DNA from: Methylocaldum marinum
GTDB taxonomy: Bacteria; Pseudomonadota; Gammaproteobacteria; Methylococcales; Methylococcaceae
Assembly: GCF_003584645.1 (NCBI RefSeq)
Contig: NZ_AP017928.1
Location: 1,700,981-1,764,980 of the forward strand
DNA length: 64,000 nucleotides
Reading direction: 5' to 3'
Both the position numbers and the translations under genes were made by a program. Positions 47,811 through 58,548 of the stretch are shown here, piece after piece. How positions within the stretch are numbered: position 1 is the first letter of the stretch; every line of letters begins with the position of its first letter. The notes under the pieces are model-generated. The model was not told the DNA's origin and searched no databases. It worked only from the letters and a program-made list of their open reading frames with translations.

Positions 47811-48702
47811 AACCGACTTGAATCACTTCATGCAGATCTGCCAGGCACGGGTAGAATCGGCATTGGATCATAGACTGCCCGCTGCCGACCGGATGCCCGA
47901 GCGGCTGCATCAAGCAATGCGCTATTCGGTGCTGGAAGGCGGAAAAAGGCTGCGTCCGCTGCTGACCTATGCCAGCGGGCAGGCCGTCGGCGTAGCATCC
48001 GAAACTCTCGACGGACCTGCTTGTGCGGTGGAGTTCATTCATGTTTATTCGCTGATTCACGACGATTTGCCGGCGATGGATGATGACGATCTACGCCGCG
48101 GCAAGCCGACCTGCCATATCGCATACGATGAAGCCACCGCGATCCTGGCCGGGGACGCCCTGCAGGCCTTGGCTTTTCACGTTCTGGCCCACGATCCGTC
48201 GATCGCGGTACCTGCCGTTAACCGGCTTGCAATGATCGAGACACTGGCAACGGCAGCCGGGTCTCTGGGGATGGTCGGCGGTCAAGCCATAGATCTGGAA
48301 TCGGTTGGAAAAGCGCTGGATTTGCCGAGCTTGGAGAATATGCACATAAGAAAGACCGGAGCGCTGATTCGAGCCAGCGTCAAGTTGGCGGCTCTGGCTA
48401 ATCCCTCGCTGGAAAGGGAAACTGCCGATAAGCTCGATCATTACGCGAAATGCATAGGCCTGGCTTTCCAGATTCAGGACGACGTGCTGGACGAAGAAAG
48501 CGACACGCAGACCTTGGGCAAGACCCAAGGCAAGGACAAGAACAATAACAAACCCACCTATCCTGCTCTCCTCGGATTGGCTCAGGCCAAACAAAAGGCG
48601 CGCGAACTCCATGAGGAAGCCCTGGCCTCGCTATCCGGCTTCGGCGAGGAGGCGGAGGTCCTTCGCGCACTGTCGCTTTTTATCATCGAACGGCGTGCCT
48701 AG
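47800..48702 (+). CDS. ispA: Farnesyl diphosphate synthase
   Basis: 300 aa from ATG 47800. Both Asp-rich motifs are clear: FARM in [20 protein letters not shown] and SARM in [20 protein letters not shown]; the product-length site two residues groups before FARM fits a C15 enzyme. It condenses IPP with DMAPP and GPP, feeding quinone, undecaprenyl and hopanoid routes. It lies between xseB and dxs. Confidence 0.95.
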   Translation: MNLETDLNHFMQICQARVESALDHRLPAADRMPERLHQAMRYSVLEGGKRLRPLLTYASGQAVGVASETLDGPACAVEFIHVYSLIHDDLPAMDDDDLRRGKPTCHIAYDEATAILAGDALQALAFHVLAHDPSIAVPAVNRLAMIETLATAAGSLGMVGGQAIDLESVGKALDLPSLENMHIRKTGALIRASVKLAALANPSLERETADKLDHYAKCIGLAFQIQDDVLDEESDTQTLGKTQGKDKNNNKPTYPALLGLAQAKQKARELHEEALASLSGFGEEAEVLRALSLFIIERRA

Positions 48703-48861
48703 CCGCTCACGACCAAGGGAATATCACCGCCTTGAAACGGCATCGCAAGAACAATCTATCCTTGAAAGCACAAACTTCGAGTTTCATAATTGGTCGGCTT
48801 ATGCCTGATTCGGTGCCACCATTTACCGCGAACAAGCCTGGTTTGAAGCCTCATAACATCA

Positions 48862-50781
48862 ATGAATAACGCGAACGAATACCCTCTTCTGCAAACCGTC
48901 GGCAGTCCCGCGGATTTACGCGCCCTACCCGAAGACCAACTAGTCCAACTCGCGGATGAACTGCGCACTTTCTTGTTGAACAGCGTGAGTCGGTCGGGCG
49001 GTCATTTGGCTGCCGGACTGGGTGCGGTCGAACTGACCATTGCATTGCACTATGTCTTCGACACGCCTGAAGACAAGCTCGTGTGGGATGTGGGCCATCA
49101 AGCATACCCTCATAAGATTCTGACCGGCCGCCGTGAAAGATTGCCTTCGATCCGCAAGAAAGATGGACTCTCCGCATTTCCGAACCGGGATGAAAGCCCT
49201 TACGACTGTTTCGGGGTGGGGCACTCGAGCACGTCGATCAGCGCGGCACTGGGGATGGCGATTACCGCATCGCTTCGGAAGCGCGACACCCACGCGGTCG
49301 CAATTATCGGAGACGGCGGACTGACCGGCGGCATGGCGTTCGAGGCGCTTAACCACGCCGGCGTGCTCGACGCCAATCTTCTGGTCGTGCTCAACGACAA
49401 CGAGATGTCCATCTCGCCGAACGTGGGCGCTCTCAACAATTATTTGGCAAAGCTCCTCTCCAGCAAGTTCTATTCCACGGTGCGACAGGGCAGCAAGCAG
49501 ATTCTGATGAGGAGTATGCCCAGCGTTTGGGAACTCGCTCGCCGCGCCGAAGAACATGTCAAAGGGATGGTCGCCCCCGGCACGCTCTTCGAAGAATTGG
49601 GTTTCAATTACATCGGTCCGGTAGACGGCCACAACCTCGACACGCTGATTCCGACTCTGCGTAATTTACGGGATTTGCCCGGCCCCAGATTTTTGCACGT
49701 CGTCACCAGGAAGGGTAAAGGCTATTTGCCGGCCGAGAAAGATCCGGTCGCTTACCACGGGGTGTCGTCATTCGATCTCACCAAAGATCATTTGCCCAAG
49801 TCGAAGCCGGGGAGCCCTACCTTCACCGAAGTCTTCGGACAATGGCTGTGCGACATGGCGGCAAAGGACAGCCGGCTGCTCGGCGTTACTCCCGCCATGC
49901 GGGAAGGTTCCGGACTCGTGGAATTTTCGACCCGTTTTCCGGACCGTTACTTCGACGTCGGCATCGCCGAGCAGCATGCGGTAACCTTGGCCGCCGGCCA
50001 GGCCTGTGAAGGATACAAGCCGGTGGTCGCAATCTATTCGACCTTCTTGCAGCGCGCTTACGACCAACTGATACACGATGTGGCGCTTCAGAATTTGCCG
50101 GTGCTTTTCGCTATCGATCGAGCCGGGCTGGTCGGACCCGATGGACCGACCCATGCCGGTAGCTTCGATCTGAGCTTTATGCGTTGCCTCCCGAACATGG
50201 TGATCATGGCGCCGGCCGATGAAAACGAGTGTCGGCAGATGCTTTTTACCGGGTTTCAGCATAACGGACCCACGGCGGTTCGTTATCCCCGCGGTAAAGG
50301 CCCGGGCGTCGCCGTGGTCAGCGAGATGGCCGCGCTTGCGATCGGAAAAGGTGAAATACGGCGGCGCGGCAAAAGGATTGCGATCCTCTCGTTCGGCACC
50401 CTGTTAGCGCCCGCGCTCGAAGTGGGTGAAAAAATCGACGCGACCGTGGTCAACATGCGTTTCGTGAAACCATTGGACGAAACGCTGATTCTCGAACTCG
50501 CGAAAACTCACGAAATCTTCGTGACCATCGAAGATAACGCTATCGCAGGTGGGGCCGGCAGCGCGGTGAACGAACTTTTGAACGCTCGCCAGTGTTACGT
50601 GCCGATACTCAACCTCGGGCTGCCGGACCAATTTCTCGAACAAGGTAGCCGCGAAGAATTGCTGGCGCTCTGCGGCTTGGATTCCGAGGGGATCATAAAA
50701 CGTATCGAGCAATACTCGCTTAGCCTCGAATCCTTGAAGCCGGCTTCTCCCCGCGTTACGGTGGCCACTCGAGGGCTCTGA
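48862..50781 (+). CDS. dxs: 1-deoxy-D-xylulose-5-phosphate synthase
   Basis: 639 aa. The ThDP motif [19 protein letters not shown] with [18 protein letters not shown] is intact, as are the catalytic His region ([16 protein letters not shown]) and the transketolase pyrimidine domain ([18 protein letters not shown]). It makes DXP from pyruvate and glyceraldehyde 3-phosphate, the first step of the MEP route that supplies ispA. The start lacks a strong ribosome site. The stop is one base from the apt start. Confidence 0.95.
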   Translation: MNNANEYPLLQTVGSPADLRALPEDQLVQLADELRTFLLNSVSRSGGHLAAGLGAVELTIALHYVFDTPEDKLVWDVGHQAYPHKILTGRRERLPSIRKKDGLSAFPNRDESPYDCFGVGHSSTSISAALGMAITASLRKRDTHAVAIIGDGGLTGGMAFEALNHAGVLDANLLVVLNDNEMSISPNVGALNNYLAKLLSSKFYSTVRQGSKQILMRSMPSVWELARRAEEHVKGMVAPGTLFEELGFNYIGPVDGHNLDTLIPTLRNLRDLPGPRFLHVVTRKGKGYLPAEKDPVAYHGVSSFDLTKDHLPKSKPGSPTFTEVFGQWLCDMAAKDSRLLGVTPAMREGSGLVEFSTRFPDRYFDVGIAEQHAVTLAAGQACEGYKPVVAIYSTFLQRAYDQLIHDVALQNLPVLFAIDRAGLVGPDGPTHAGSFDLSFMRCLPNMVIMAPADENECRQMLFTGFQHNGPTAVRYPRGKGPGVAVVSEMAALAIGKGEIRRRGKRIAILSFGTLLAPALEVGEKIDATVVNMRFVKPLDETLILELAKTHEIFVTIEDNAIAGGAGSAVNELLNARQCYVPILNLGLPDQFLEQGSREELLALCGLDSEGIIKRIEQYSLSLESLKPASPRVTVATRGL

Positions 50782-50782
50782 C

Positions 50783-51298
50783 ATGGAAAAACTCAGAGCC
50801 GCCATCCGGGATATTCCGGATTTTCCAAGACCCGGCATTCTCTTCAAAGACATCACGCCTCTGGTCAAAAACCCCGTGACCCTCAGACTGGCGGTGCATC
50901 ATTTGCTGCATCCATATCTGGACCGGGAAGTTACCGCCGTTGCCGGGATGGAAGCTCGCGGTTTTATTTTCGGCTCCCTGGTCGCCTGGGAACTCGGTGT
51001 CGGCTTCATCCCCCTTCGAAAACCAGGCAAGCTCCCTTATGACGTGCAAACCATCAACTATGACCTCGAATACGGATCGGCCGCACTGGAAGTACATATC
51101 GACGCATTAGGCTCCGGAGACAAAGTCCTGTTGGTCGATGATCTGCTGGCTACCGGCGGCACGGCCAAAGCCAGCTGTGAACTGGTCGAAGCTCTCGGCG
51201 CGGAAATCGTGGCGTGCGCGTTCGTGGTGGAACTCGATGAGCTGAAGGGCCGGGAAAAGTTGGAACGATACTCGGTCCATTCACTCTTACATTATTGA
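50783..51298 (+). CDS. apt: Adenine phosphoribosyltransferase
   Basis: 171 aa. The family start IRDIPDFPRPGILFKDITPL is followed by GMEARGFIFG and the PRPP motif VLLVDDLLATGGTAKASCEL. It salvages adenine to AMP. The gene begins one base after dxs, so it is likely co-transcribed. Confidence 0.95.
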   Translation: MEKLRAAIRDIPDFPRPGILFKDITPLVKNPVTLRLAVHHLLHPYLDREVTAVAGMEARGFIFGSLVAWELGVGFIPLRKPGKLPYDVQTINYDLEYGSAALEVHIDALGSGDKVLLVDDLLATGGTAKASCELVEALGAEIVACAFVVELDELKGREKLERYSVHSLLHY

Positions 51299-51445
51299 TT
51301 CTTACTTGCGCAACAGCACCGTCACTGCCGAAGAGCGTAGATACGGCGCTTTTCATCTGTCAGGGGAAGCCTTGAATCGAATCTCACCGATGAATTTGCC
51401 GCTTCCATCTGCGCCAAACAGCGTTTCCCACCGACCGAACGTCAG

Positions 51446-52288
51446 ATGAGCAGCGCGGGCCAGATCGAGAGCACGGATGTACTCTCAAATGGGAAGACCG
51501 CGGTTGCCCGCGTTCTTCACATTTCCGACTTCCACTTTCTCGAGGAACCCGGTCAAACTTTGCTCGGAGTGGAAACCGAGATGAGTTTTGCGGCTGTTTT
51601 GGAACGTGCCACGCAAGCGCCCTGGCGTCCGGACCTTGCACTCTTGACGGGTGATCTGGTGCAGGATCCGTGCGTGTCAAGCTATGAACGGCTAAAACGG
51701 AGACTGGGCGCCTTGGATGTACCCTGTTACTGCCTTCCGGGAAATCACGACGATTCTCGCCTCATGGAAGAGCTTTTGCCGACCGAAACCATTCGTATCC
51801 AGCCTCAAATAACCCTGAATCAATGGCAGATCATTTGCCTGGACAGCACGATCCGCGACAAGCCGGGCGGGCGTTTATCGGACAAACAGCTCCGCCTGCT
51901 CGAAACGGCACTGGCGAGTTCGCCCAACCGTTATACTTTGATCGCACTTCATCATCACCCCATATCCAGCGGCAGTTCGTGGATGGATACCATGGTGCTC
52001 GAAAATGCCGACGCGTTTTTCGCGATAGTACAAAAATTTCCGCGCGCCCGGGCCGTCGTATTCGGCCATGTTCACCAAGCAATGGACGAAATGCGCGGTC
52101 CGCTGCGTCTGCTCGCAGCGCCTTCGACCTGCTTTCAGTTTAAACCCCGAAGTCCTGATTTTGCCGTTGACCGGCTTCCTCCCGGCTACCGCTGGATCGA
52201 ACTGTACTCGGATGGAACCCTGGATACCGGCGTGGAGCGGCTCGCCGAAATTCCGGCGGGCCTGGAGTTCACGACGAAGGGATATTGA
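51446..52288 (+). CDS. cpdA: 3',5'-cyclic-AMP phosphodiesterase CpdA
   Basis: 280 aa calcineurin-like phosphoesterase. Metal motifs in order: HISDFHF (D-x-H), LTGDLVQDP (GD), GNHDDSRL (GNHD), LIALHHHPISSG and VVFGHVHQAMDE (GHxH). This is the class III cAMP phosphodiesterase pattern. It lowers cAMP. The N-terminal 20 residues before RVLHISDF are not conserved and the true start may lie later. Confidence 0.9.
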   Translation: MSSAGQIESTDVLSNGKTAVARVLHISDFHFLEEPGQTLLGVETEMSFAAVLERATQAPWRPDLALLTGDLVQDPCVSSYERLKRRLGALDVPCYCLPGNHDDSRLMEELLPTETIRIQPQITLNQWQIICLDSTIRDKPGGRLSDKQLRLLETALASSPNRYTLIALHHHPISSGSSWMDTMVLENADAFFAIVQKFPRARAVVFGHVHQAMDEMRGPLRLLAAPSTCFQFKPRSPDFAVDRLPPGYRWIELYSDGTLDTGVERLAEIPAGLEFTTKGY

Positions 52289-52312
52289 GAGAGCTACAAA
52301 TCCACTCGTTCG

Positions 52313-53506
52313 CTAAAAGCGAAAGGATAGCTCGAGAGCAAACAAATCCCAGTCCGGGTCGAGCGCTTTCGGATCCGGATTCTCCGTATCCGAAAGCCAG
52401 CCGGTGCCATGTACGCGGTGATACTCCGCTCGCGCCATCCAATTGGAAGTAATATCCCAGCGTACGCCGACGGTCCAATCCTTTGCGAAACGACTCGAGC
52501 CGGGTCTGTTGGTTTGACGTTCGAATTTGCCGCCGTAACGATCGCCTATATTCGAATAATAAACATCGTAACGGACCAGAGCCTCGATTTCCTCGGTGAG
52601 ACGATAAGCGCCTTGGAAATAGTAACTTTCCGATGTCGTAGTGACATTCGGGAATAATGGGCCAAAACCCTTTAGATTAGTATCGCGAATTGCGTATTCC
52701 GCGGTTAACGAAAGGCGTTCACCGTTATATTGAGCGGAAAATATATACGGCTGAAACCGGAATTCGCCATCCTGGAGAAGATCATTTCGTGTGGAGTCGT
52801 AACTCGCATGGGCTGACGCAGTCGTAAACGCAAGACGAACCAGGCCGCTCTGGTATTCATAAAGCAATTGACCGAGATAGGACAATTTTCCGTTCAACTC
52901 TCCCGGCCGATTTCTGCCAAACGTCAATCCTTCCAGAGATTTATCGACAGTAGGTACCCCCACATTAACTCTTAGCGAAAATGCCCCGATAGGGCTTTCG
53001 TATTCACCGTATGCCTGGCCTCCATCCGATGAAAGCGCAAAATTCCGAGTACGGTCGAAATAGATACTTTGCGGGAGAAAAATCGAAGGGCGGGTAAAGG
53101 CCACATCGCGAGTCTCGTTATATAAGCCGAGCGGATTTTTTACACGTCCCAAGCGGAGTCCCGCGCGGACCTCTACCGCTTCCAGAGCAGTGAAGTCGAC
53201 TACGCCGTAGTCCAAGCGCACTTCTTCGTCTTCCAGCTCTCCTGCGCGGCGATACAATACCTGGGCCGCCAGACCTAAGCGAGTCAGCGGACGTAGTGAA
53301 AGGTTGAATCCGGCCTCGGTAAAATCGAAACTTCCCTTTTCGCTTTCCCCATAGAATTTATTTTCGGAGCTCAGAACGAAATTTTGGCTGATAAAGCCAT
53401 GATATTGAAACGTATCTTTCCAATCGGCACTCGAACTCTGGGAGCAGCAAAAAATCAGCGGAGCAGCTTTTAACCAAACCTTCTTTGGACCGAACAATTT
53501 TGTCAT
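52313..53506 (-). CDS. Outer-membrane beta-barrel protein (porin-like)
   Basis: 397 aa. An N-terminal signal (to about residue 28, ending SSSA) precedes a protein made of alternating strands that ends in the C-terminal Phe signal (ALELSFRF). Segments such as GLRLGRVKNPLGLYNETRDV and RYDVYYSNIGDRYGGKFE resemble the porin-like proteins that pair with small periplasmic phosphate-binding-like proteins. Its start overlaps the stop of the gene at 53503 (ATGA). Substrate unknown. Confidence 0.75.
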   Translation of the reverse strand: MTKLFGPKKVWLKAAPLIFCCSQSSSADWKDTFQYHGFISQNFVLSSENKFYGESEKGSFDFTEAGFNLSLRPLTRLGLAAQVLYRRAGELEDEEVRLDYGVVDFTALEAVEVRAGLRLGRVKNPLGLYNETRDVAFTRPSIFLPQSIYFDRTRNFALSSDGGQAYGEYESPIGAFSLRVNVGVPTVDKSLEGLTFGRNRPGELNGKLSYLGQLLYEYQSGLVRLAFTTASAHASYDSTRNDLLQDGEFRFQPYIFSAQYNGERLSLTAEYAIRDTNLKGFGPLFPNVTTTSESYYFQGAYRLTEEIEALVRYDVYYSNIGDRYGGKFERQTNRPGSSRFAKDWTVGVRWDITSNWMARAEYHRVHGTGWLSDTENPDPKALDPDWDLFALELSFRF

Positions 53507-53967
53507 TGGACGCCTTCACGGATAGTGATCGAGCGTACGGTGCGGTCAATTTCCGCATCGGGCAGGTAGCCAATTGCTCCCGGCGTCTTTGAAATCAGCG
53601 TACGCATTTCCTCGACGGTTGATACCGGTTCGGGAGCCTGGCCCGTTCCGGAAAAAACTTTTCTATCCCATGTCTGCCTGAGTTGGTGTGCAAACATCCC
53701 CAAATGCTTTTTGCAGAACTCTTTATGGACCCGACTGTTATCCGGCAGAACGAACACGACTACCGGACTGCCGTCTCGCCAAGAACGCTGTGACATCGTG
53801 AATATTGCCCGAGCTTCCTGCTGGCTGATTTCGGTGACGGGGGCATCCGGATGCACTACGGCGGATTCGGAGTCCGCCCGTCTGGCAATGAACAAAAAGA
53901 CCGCAAGCGTAAGAATACGCGCGACAAACAAATACTTGCGCGCAGGCTCTAATAGCGGGAGGTTCAA
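53503..53967 (-). CDS. Small PstS-like periplasmic protein
   Basis: 154 aa. A signal/anchor (about 10-30) is followed by a short periplasmic-binding-protein fold: ISQQEARAIFTMSQRSWRDG, then VHKEFCKKHLGMFAHQLRQT and ISKTPGAIGYLPDAEID. It corresponds to one lobe of PstS-type phosphate-binding proteins, about half the usual length. Such short forms lack a full ligand cleft; they often accompany an outer-membrane barrel, as here, and probably act as a pair. Function unproven. Confidence 0.75.
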   Translation of the reverse strand: MNLPLLEPARKYLFVARILTLAVFLFIARRADSESAVVHPDAPVTEISQQEARAIFTMSQRSWRDGSPVVVFVLPDNSRVHKEFCKKHLGMFAHQLRQTWDRKVFSGTGQAPEPVSTVEEMRTLISKTPGAIGYLPDAEIDRTVRSITIREGVQ

Positions 53968-53983
53968 AACGGGTTTCGCGGTG

Positions 53984-54508
53984 CTAGGTTTTTCGGCCAG
54001 CAGACAACGAATCGACAGGACTGACTGAAGCCGTTCCTGGTGCCAGATAATTTCCCAGCTCCGTCAACGCTTGACGGTAGACTTGTCGTTTAAAATACAC
54101 TACGTCGCTCACCGGATACCAATAATCGACCCAACACCACGCATCGAACTCGGGCTTGTCACTGCGATGCAAGCAGATCCGCGATTCCTCGCCGGATAGA
54201 CGCAGGATGTACCAGAGCTGCTTTTGGCCTATGCAAAGCGGAAACGAATGTTTACGGATATATCGTTCCGGAAGGTCGTAACGCAACCAATCTCGGGTTC
54301 GTCCGATGAGTTGCACGTCATGCTTTTTCAGCCCGACTTCCTCGTACAACTCTCGGTACATTGCAGCTTCCGGAGCTTCGTTTAATTTTATACCGCCTTG
54401 CGGAAACTGCCAGGAACGCATGCCGACTCGCCTGGCCCAAAAAACGCGGCCATCGTTATTGCATAAAACGATGCCCACGTTCAGGCGATAACCATCCGCG
54501 TCGATCAT
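53984..54508 (-). CDS. rppH: RNA pyrophosphohydrolase
   Basis: 174 aa Nudix hydrolase. The Nudix box is [23 protein letters not shown] and the start [18 protein letters not shown] is that of RppH (DGYRxNVGIIL). RppH removes pyrophosphate from 5' ends of mRNA and opens them to RNase E. The C-terminal tail beyond residue 155 is not conserved. Confidence 0.95.
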   Translation of the reverse strand: MIDADGYRLNVGIVLCNNDGRVFWARRVGMRSWQFPQGGIKLNEAPEAAMYRELYEEVGLKKHDVQLIGRTRDWLRYDLPERYIRKHSFPLCIGQKQLWYILRLSGEESRICLHRSDKPEFDAWCWVDYWYPVSDVVYFKRQVYRQALTELGNYLAPGTASVSPVDSLSAGRKT

Positions 54509-54539
54509 GGTCAGAGTGAAATCCTAATGCTGTCCTCGG

Positions 54540-54548
54540 TGATATAAT
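54540..54548 (+). promoter_or_regulatory. Possible extended -10 promoter
   Basis: TGATATAAT is a full extended -10 element, about 130 bases before the HAD gene and 32 after the rppH start. No clear -35 is seen. Confidence 0.35.
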
Positions 54549-54680
54549 CCTAGCGCGTTGGATCTGCCCGAAGCCCCGGCGCGGTCATCGCGACTTGCGG
54601 ACGGCTCCATGGTACTCGGTAAATCCTTTTTAACTTGTAAATCTCAGCGCTAGCATTCGATTCGAATTTAAAGGAAACGC

Positions 54681-55400
54681 GTGAGTCTGGCAATATTTGA
54701 CCTTGATAACACCCTTCTAGGTGGCGACAGCGACTATCTGTGGGGACAATTTCTGGTCGAGAAAGGAATCGTGGACCGAATCCGCTACGAAGAGGCAAAT
54801 GCCCAATTTTACGCGGATTATCGGAACGGAACGCTCGATATTGCGGCGTTCCTGGAATTCGCCTTAAGCCCGCTTGCCGACCATGAAATCGATGCGTTGC
54901 ACGCATGGCGTGCAGCCTTCATTGATGAAAAGATCAGGCCGATACTCTTGCCCGCCGCAGCGGCGCTCATCGAAAAACACCGTGCCCAAGGCGATGTACC
55001 GATCATAATTACCGCCACCAATCGCTTCGTGACGGAGCCGATCGCGGAGCTTTACGGCATCGAACATCTCATCGCGACAACCCCGGAATTCGAGAACGGC
55101 CGTTACACCGGACGGTTCACGGGGACTCCGTGCTTTCGTGAAGGCAAGGTACAGCGCCTTGAGGCGTGGCTGGCGGAGAACCGCTACGATATAGCCGCTA
55201 GCTGGTTTTACAGCGATTCGCACAACGACCTGCCGCTACTTTCATTGGTACGGTTTCCGGTTGCGGTGGACCCCGACGAGACGCTGGAAACCCATGCCGT
55301 ACGGAACGGTTGGCCGGTAATCAGCCTGCGTAACGGCCGCTGCCCCGAAATCCACGCCAGGTTACTGCAAGAAAGACATCAGGCCTTGCGTATCAAGTAA
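54681..55400 (+). CDS. HAD-IB family phosphatase (SerB-like)
   Basis: 239 aa from GTG with AAAGGAAA before it. HAD motifs: I IFDLDNTLLGGDSDYLWGQF (nucleophile Asp), II IIITATNRFVTEPIAE, III/IV YSDSHNDLPLLSLVRFPVAV. This matches subfamily IB, with a helical cap, which includes phosphoserine phosphatase and many phosphatases of unknown substrate. The end overlaps tusA on the other strand by 22 bases (convergent). Confidence 0.85.
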   Translation: MSLAIFDLDNTLLGGDSDYLWGQFLVEKGIVDRIRYEEANAQFYADYRNGTLDIAAFLEFALSPLADHEIDALHAWRAAFIDEKIRPILLPAAAALIEKHRAQGDVPIIITATNRFVTEPIAELYGIEHLIATTPEFENGRYTGRFTGTPCFREGKVQRLEAWLAENRYDIAASWFYSDSHNDLPLLSLVRFPVAVDPDETLETHAVRNGWPVISLRNGRCPEIHARLLQERHQALRIK

Positions 55401-55609
55401 AAGAAAACACCCGTCTCCTCTCTGTGATCCAGCATCTTATGTCCAGCCTGTTCCAGAAAAACGCCGAAATCCAGGACGGAGGCGGGATCGGTAGCCAGGA
55501 CCCGCACCACCTGGCCGGTTTCCATAGTCTGCAAAGCTTTTTTTAATCGCAGCAACGGCAGCGGGCACATTAGCCCCGAAGTGTCTATTTCAAGATCGAC
55601 CTGCACCAT
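55379..55609 (-). CDS. tusA: Sulfur carrier protein TusA
   Basis: 76 aa. The start [19 protein letters not shown] has the carrier cysteine in the CPxP motif, followed by [17 protein letters not shown]. TusA shuttles sulfur from IscS to tRNA thiolation and, in some bacteria, to sulfur oxidation. Convergent with the HAD gene. Confidence 0.93.
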   Translation of the reverse strand: MVQVDLEIDTSGLMCPLPLLRLKKALQTMETGQVVRVLATDPASVLDFGVFLEQAGHKMLDHREETGVFFYLIRKA

Positions 55610-55668
55610 TCAGCTATACCCGTTGGAATACCCGTGACAACCGCGCCATTTTAGCAAAACCGCACCCT

Positions 55669-57087
55669 ATGGATTATTTGCCGATCTTTGTCAATCTCAA
55701 AAGCGAGCCCTGCCTGATCGTCGGCGGCGGATCGGTCGCTGTCCGCAAGGCCGAGACCCTGCTTCAAGCGGGCGGAAAAGTCAGTGTCCTTGCCCCGGAC
55801 TTTCATGACAAGCTGCTGAAACTAGGCGACTGCGGAACCCTGACTTTGGTCCGGAAGGCATTCCAGCCTCAGGACGTGCTCGGCTTCAAGCTGATCGTGG
55901 CGGCAACCGATGATGCCGATCTGAACGCCCAAATCGCCGCGACGGCGAAAACACACAATATCCTCATAAACGTTGTCGACCAGCCGGTCCTCTGTACGTT
56001 TATCTTTCCCGCCATCATCGACCGCTCTCCGATCGTAGCGGCCGTTTCCTCGGGCGGCGCGTCTCCGGTTCTGGCTCGCATACTGCGCATGCGGCTGGAA
56101 TCTCTGATACCGCCGGCCTATGGCCGCCTGGCCAAGATCGCGGAAAATTTCCGAACCCGGGTCAAGCAGGCGATCGAAGTTCCGCAAGCACGCCGGAGGT
56201 TTTGGGAGACCGTCCTCTCCGGATCCGTTGCCGAACTCGTTTTCGCCGGAAGGGATGATGAAGCAGCCGAACGCCTGGAACAAGCCATCACAGCCCAGAC
56301 CTCCTGCACGGAAAACCTGAATTTCGGAATGGTCTATTTGGTGGGTGCCGGACCGGGTGATCCGGATTTGCTGACCGTCCGGGCACTACGACTGATCCAG
56401 GAAGCCGACGTCGTGGTTTATGATCGCCTGGTTTCCCCCGAGATTCTGGAACTCATCCGGCGGGATGCGGAAAAGATCTATGCCGGCAAGCAGCGTAACG
56501 ACCATACGCTCCCTCAGGCCGAAATCAACCGGCTTCTCGCCGACCTTGCCAAAACCGGCAAACGAGTCGTCCGGCTCAAAGGCGGCGATCCGTTTATTTT
56601 CGGCCGGGGCGGAGAGGAAATCGAAACCCTGATGAACGAAGGCATAGCCTTCCAGGTCATTCCCGGAATTACCGCCGCTTCGGGCTGTGCCGCGTACGCC
56701 GGCATTCCCTTGACCCACCGTGACCACGCCCAGTCCTGCACTTTCCTGACCGGACATATGAAAGACGGCCGGCTCATCGCTGTCGACTGGAACCAGTTAT
56801 CCCGGCCCGGCCAAACGCTGGTCTTTTACATGGGACTTCAAGGATTGCCGGAAATCTGCTCAAGGTTGATCAAACATGGCTGCCCGGCGCGTCTGCCCGC
56901 CGCTCTCGTTCAGCAGGGGACCACCCGGCATCAGACGGTATTGACCGGTACCCTGCAAACCCTGCCGGACCTGGTGAGCCAATCCGGCGTCAAGGCGCCG
57001 ACACTACTTATCATCGGTAGCGTCGTTACCTTACGGGAGAAACTCGACTGGTTCCGGCCGTCCGACATACCTCGGCATGGCCGTTGA
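55669..57087 (+). CDS. cysG: Siroheme synthase CysG
   Basis: 472 aa, full trifunctional length. N-terminal precorrin-2 dehydrogenase/ferrochelatase has [20 protein letters not shown] and [20 protein letters not shown]; the C-terminal uroporphyrinogen-III methyltransferase (from about 220) has [20 protein letters not shown] and [20 protein letters not shown]. It makes siroheme for sulfite and nitrite reductases. The start lies just 60 bases after tusA on the other strand. Confidence 0.95.
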   Translation: MDYLPIFVNLKSEPCLIVGGGSVAVRKAETLLQAGGKVSVLAPDFHDKLLKLGDCGTLTLVRKAFQPQDVLGFKLIVAATDDADLNAQIAATAKTHNILINVVDQPVLCTFIFPAIIDRSPIVAAVSSGGASPVLARILRMRLESLIPPAYGRLAKIAENFRTRVKQAIEVPQARRRFWETVLSGSVAELVFAGRDDEAAERLEQAITAQTSCTENLNFGMVYLVGAGPGDPDLLTVRALRLIQEADVVVYDRLVSPEILELIRRDAEKIYAGKQRNDHTLPQAEINRLLADLAKTGKRVVRLKGGDPFIFGRGGEEIETLMNEGIAFQVIPGITAASGCAAYAGIPLTHRDHAQSCTFLTGHMKDGRLIAVDWNQLSRPGQTLVFYMGLQGLPEICSRLIKHGCPARLPAALVQQGTTRHQTVLTGTLQTLPDLVSQSGVKAPTLLIIGSVVTLREKLDWFRPSDIPRHGR

Positions 57088-57100
57088 CAGCGGGAATGAG

Positions 57101-57562
57101 TCAGAAAGATTCTTTTGAGTCCGAGCTATAATGCCTTTCGCGTGTAACCAGCCAGTCGGCCCAGTTCAAAATCGCTCTGAGACGGGACCCGAGGAGTTTA
57201 TTCGCTTCCTTGAAGTTCACCCATCTGAACTCGTCGTGCTCCGGCCTGCCGAGCAGCGGGTTGACGGGTAAATACACTTCGCCCCGGGGAGATTCGGCCA
57301 GATAATAGCGTGCGATCTTGCCCACGCCATAAGGCGGCGTCTCCTGGTAACCCTTACCCCAACGGAAATTCAATCCGGTCAGGTTGGTTTCCTCCAAAAC
57401 CTCGCGCTGTGCCGCGGCGAGAGCATCCTCCCCCTCCTCCACCACGCCTTTCGGGAAATCCCAATAGCGGAATGCGCGGAGCAACAGATAGCGCGGCTCG
57501 TCGGCGCTGCCGCGCACGATAACCACGCCCGCCGACAAAATATAGTTCTTGATCATGAGCAA
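57101..57562 (-). CDS. Nudix bis(5'-nucleosyl)-tetraphosphatase
   Basis: 153 aa. The Nudix box GVVEEGEDALAAAQREVLEETNL and the segment WDFPKGVVE fit the asymmetric Ap4A-hydrolase type (NUDT2-like). C-terminal HDEFRWVNFKEANKLL is typical. It removes Ap4A and related nucleotides. It faces cysG tail to tail with 13 bases between. Start may be the second Met (MIKNYILSAGVV). Confidence 0.88.
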   Translation of the reverse strand: MLMIKNYILSAGVVIVRGSADEPRYLLLRAFRYWDFPKGVVEEGEDALAAAQREVLEETNLTGLNFRWGKGYQETPPYGVGKIARYYLAESPRGEVYLPVNPLLGRPEHDEFRWVNFKEANKLLGSRLRAILNWADWLVTRERHYSSDSKESF

Positions 57563-57674
57563 GCCACTCCGACAAGCCGATGGAAGCGGGATTTCGAGCC
57601 AATCCCCTAGTTATAGAAAACGAATTGCGAATCCGAGGGCAAGCCGCCTACCGGGAATGCCGCCGGCAATTTGC

Positions 57675-58511
57675 TCAGCCGACTCGCCGCAGCAACTCAT
57701 CGAGTGCCCGATCCGGCAAAACTCTCTTCAGAAAACCGAACAAATAAGTGGGAAATGTGACGTAATAACGGGCTTTCGGTCTTTTCGACTCCAGCGCATG
57801 GATAACGGCCTTGAGTACTGCTTCCGGACCCAGGGTGAACGGCACGGCGGCGCCTTCCTTCGCCAGACGTGCTTCCATGGACAAATATTTCTGCCTATGC
57901 ACGCTCCGCTCCCTATCGATGTTCTTCTTATACATGGTCATGGCGTTGTCCCGAAATCGGCTCAAAATCGGTCCGGGTTCGACCAGGGAAACGAAAATTC
58001 CGGTGCCGGCCAGTTCCTGTCGCAAGGTGTCGGACAAACCCTCCAGAGCGTATTTGCTCGAGTTGTAGGCTCCTCGGTAGGCCATGGCGGCGAAACCGAG
58101 CACCGAGCTGTTCTGAATGATGCGCCCATAGCCTTGCTTGCGCATCACCGGCAAGACTAGCGAAGTCAGCTCATGCGTTCCGAACACGTTGGTTTCGAAT
58201 TGCTCGCGCAGTGCGGCGCGGCTCAGATCTTCCACCGCACCCGGTTGGCCATAGGCACCGTTATTGAACAACGCGTACAGACTGCCGCCGCTGCGCTGTA
58301 ATACTTGGTCCAAGGCTACTCCGATGGAATGGGAATCCGCAAGATCGAGGCGGAAAGCTTCGAACCCTTCGGTACTCAAATTTTTCACATCGCCGTCTTT
58401 CCGCGCGGTCGCGAATACACGGTAACCCCGCTGCCGCAATCCACGGGCGGCACACAAGCCTATGCCGGAAGAACAACCGGTAATGAGAATCGTCTTGTTT
58501 TGATTCATCAT
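57675..58511 (-). CDS. Short-chain dehydrogenase/reductase
   Basis: 278 aa classical SDR. The cofactor motif is TGCSSGIGLCAARGL, the structural motif NNGAYG replaces NNAG, the catalytic Ser lies in IIQNSSVLGFAAMAYR, and the YNSSK motif supplies Tyr and Lys. The C-terminus (YVTFPTYLFGFLKRVLPDRA) suggests a membrane or lipid substrate. Substrate unknown. It precedes (in minus-strand order follows) the ATPase operon by 37 bases and may be read through from it. Confidence 0.9.
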   Translation of the reverse strand: MMNQNKTILITGCSSGIGLCAARGLRQRGYRVFATARKDGDVKNLSTEGFEAFRLDLADSHSIGVALDQVLQRSGGSLYALFNNGAYGQPGAVEDLSRAALREQFETNVFGTHELTSLVLPVMRKQGYGRIIQNSSVLGFAAMAYRGAYNSSKYALEGLSDTLRQELAGTGIFVSLVEPGPILSRFRDNAMTMYKKNIDRERSVHRQKYLSMEARLAKEGAAVPFTLGPEAVLKAVIHALESKRPKARYYVTFPTYLFGFLKRVLPDRALDELLRRVG

Positions 58512-58548
58512 GACAGAAAAGGTCGGAAAAATCGGGAATTACTCATTT

